Shown here one piece after another: positions 5,574-5,932 of a stretch of DNA of 5,932 bases. The notes below the pieces were generated by a model. The model had not been told where the DNA came from. It searched no databases and saw nothing but the letters and a program-made list of their open reading frames with translations. A program made the translations under genes and the position numbers. Origin of the DNA: Spirochaeta sp. UBA2779 (GTDB lineage: Bacteria > Spirochaetota > Spirochaetia > DSM-2461); the NCBI GenBank assembly GCA_002352375.1, contig DEIH01000132.1:1-5932 (forward strand), in the 5' to 3' direction. How positions within the stretch are numbered: the first letter of the stretch is position 1; the number at the start of each line of letters is the position of its first letter.

Positions 5574-5932
5574 GAAGCCTTCTCCTTATCCGCATCTTCA
5601 TCAGCCGGTCTGTCACGGAACTTTTTCAGGGGATACCAGGGAACCATATCGCTCTTTACCCAGTCAGCAGCTTCCGGCGGCTGTACACCCCAGTTTGTAG
5701 GACACATGGAGAGAATTTCCACGAAGGAATAACCCCGGCCTTCTTTCTGATATTTCAAGGCCTTGAAAATCGCCTTTTTCGTTTTTCTGATAGCCCCCGG
5801 GTTGTGTACCGAGGTGCGTTCGATGTAGGCGGGAGCCTCTAAGGTATCAAGCATTTCACAGGCACGGATGGGAAAACCGACATCCGCGGAATTTCTACCA
5901 GCCGGACTGGTTAAGGTTTTCTGACCTTCAAG
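5570..5932 (-). CDS. 2-oxoacid:ferredoxin oxidoreductase, beta subunit (VorB/KorB type), C-terminal part
   Basis: The minus-strand frame is open to the right edge of the window, giving 120 C-terminal residues; family members usually have about 250-290, so the N-terminal portion with the TPP-binding core lies outside. The ATG at 5854 is internal: the frame upstream of it encodes TSPAGRNSADVGFPIRACEM, the expected TP-x-GR-x(4-6)-G-x-P segment of beta subunits. Further support is the AYIERTSV segment, then KKAIFKALKYQKEGRGYSFVEILSMCPTNWG and the end WYPLKKFRDRP, all characteristic of the VorB/KorB C-terminus. The beta subunit binds thiamine diphosphate and is the catalytic partner of alpha. A short charged tail (DEDADKEKAS) extends past the conserved end. 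The stop TGA overlaps the gamma start. The alpha gene is expected just beyond the window on the same strand. Confidence 0.92.
   Translation of the reverse strand, partial: LEGQKTLTSPAGRNSADVGFPIRACEMLDTLEAPAYIERTSVHNPGAIRKTKKAIFKALKYQKEGRGYSFVEILSMCPTNWGVQPPEAADWVKSDMVPWYPLKKFRDRPADEDADKEKAS
5582..5587 (-). promoter_or_regulatory. Shine-Dalgarno site of the oxidoreductase gamma gene, inside the beta gene
   Basis: The minus strand reads AAGGAG eight bases before the gamma ATG, within the last codons of the beta gene. This confirms the overlapping ATGA start and suggests that gamma can be initiated independently as well as by coupling. Confidence 0.7.

Noticed and set aside
5083..5732. Plus-strand open frames opposite the oxidoreductase gamma and beta genes
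   Set aside because: They are antisense to clearly conserved subunits and are low-complexity Ser/Pro-rich shadows.
5570..5854. Stand-alone 94-residue gene starting at ATG 5854 on the minus strand
   Set aside because: The frame continues without a stop to the window edge and the upstream residues match the beta-subunit family, so the ATG is internal.
1..5932. CRISPR, toxin-antitoxin, phage, transposon or retron-like system
   Set aside because: No spaced repeats, transposase, integrase, reverse transcriptase, nuclease or small toxin-like gene pair is present; every larger stretch is covered by recognisable genes.

Overview
The window is a compact, roughly 50% GC bacterial chromosome segment with seven protein genes and almost no spare DNA. 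No RNA gene, mobile element, CRISPR array or gap over 300 bases is visible. The ferredoxin-linked 2-oxoacid oxidoreductase points to an anaerobic or facultatively anaerobic bacterium. The periplasmic HtrA protease and a lipoprotein with a relaxed lipobox (Leu-Pro-Gly-Cys) indicate a two-membrane or lipoprotein-rich cell. A free-living spirochaete of the Spirochaeta/Sediminispirochaeta kind would fit, but this is an inference from gene content and not proven.

Left block, plus strand: the 3' part of an HtrA/Do serine protease (catalytic His, Asp and Ser all visible, two PDZ domains); a class I PLP aminotransferase of the KAT II/LysN type; and a lipoprotein ending in a META (HslJ-like) domain. 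These genes are separated by 75-90 bases and may be separate or loosely linked transcription units.

Middle block, minus strand: a membrane protein made of two DUF4389 repeats, followed 5 bases later by a DUF4870-like membrane protein. The pair reads as a coupled two-gene operon with a strong Shine-Dalgarno site, and it meets the lipoprotein gene tail to tail across a 9-base tandem duplication. A 50-base divergent intergenic region separates it from a plus-strand Nudix hydrolase.

Right block, minus strand: the gamma subunit and the C-terminal part of the beta subunit of a 2-oxoacid:ferredoxin oxidoreductase, joined by an ATGA overlap. The alpha subunit, and possibly a small ferredoxin subunit, should lie beyond the right edge.

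A possible functional link is that the aminotransferase makes 2-oxoacids from amino acids and the oxidoreductase converts 2-oxoacids to acyl-CoA with reduction of ferredoxin. The two are about 2.6 kb apart on opposite strands, so this is only suggestive. I see no clearly new defence or mobile system. The least understood parts are the DUF4389-DUF4870 membrane pair and the N-terminal half of the META lipoprotein.
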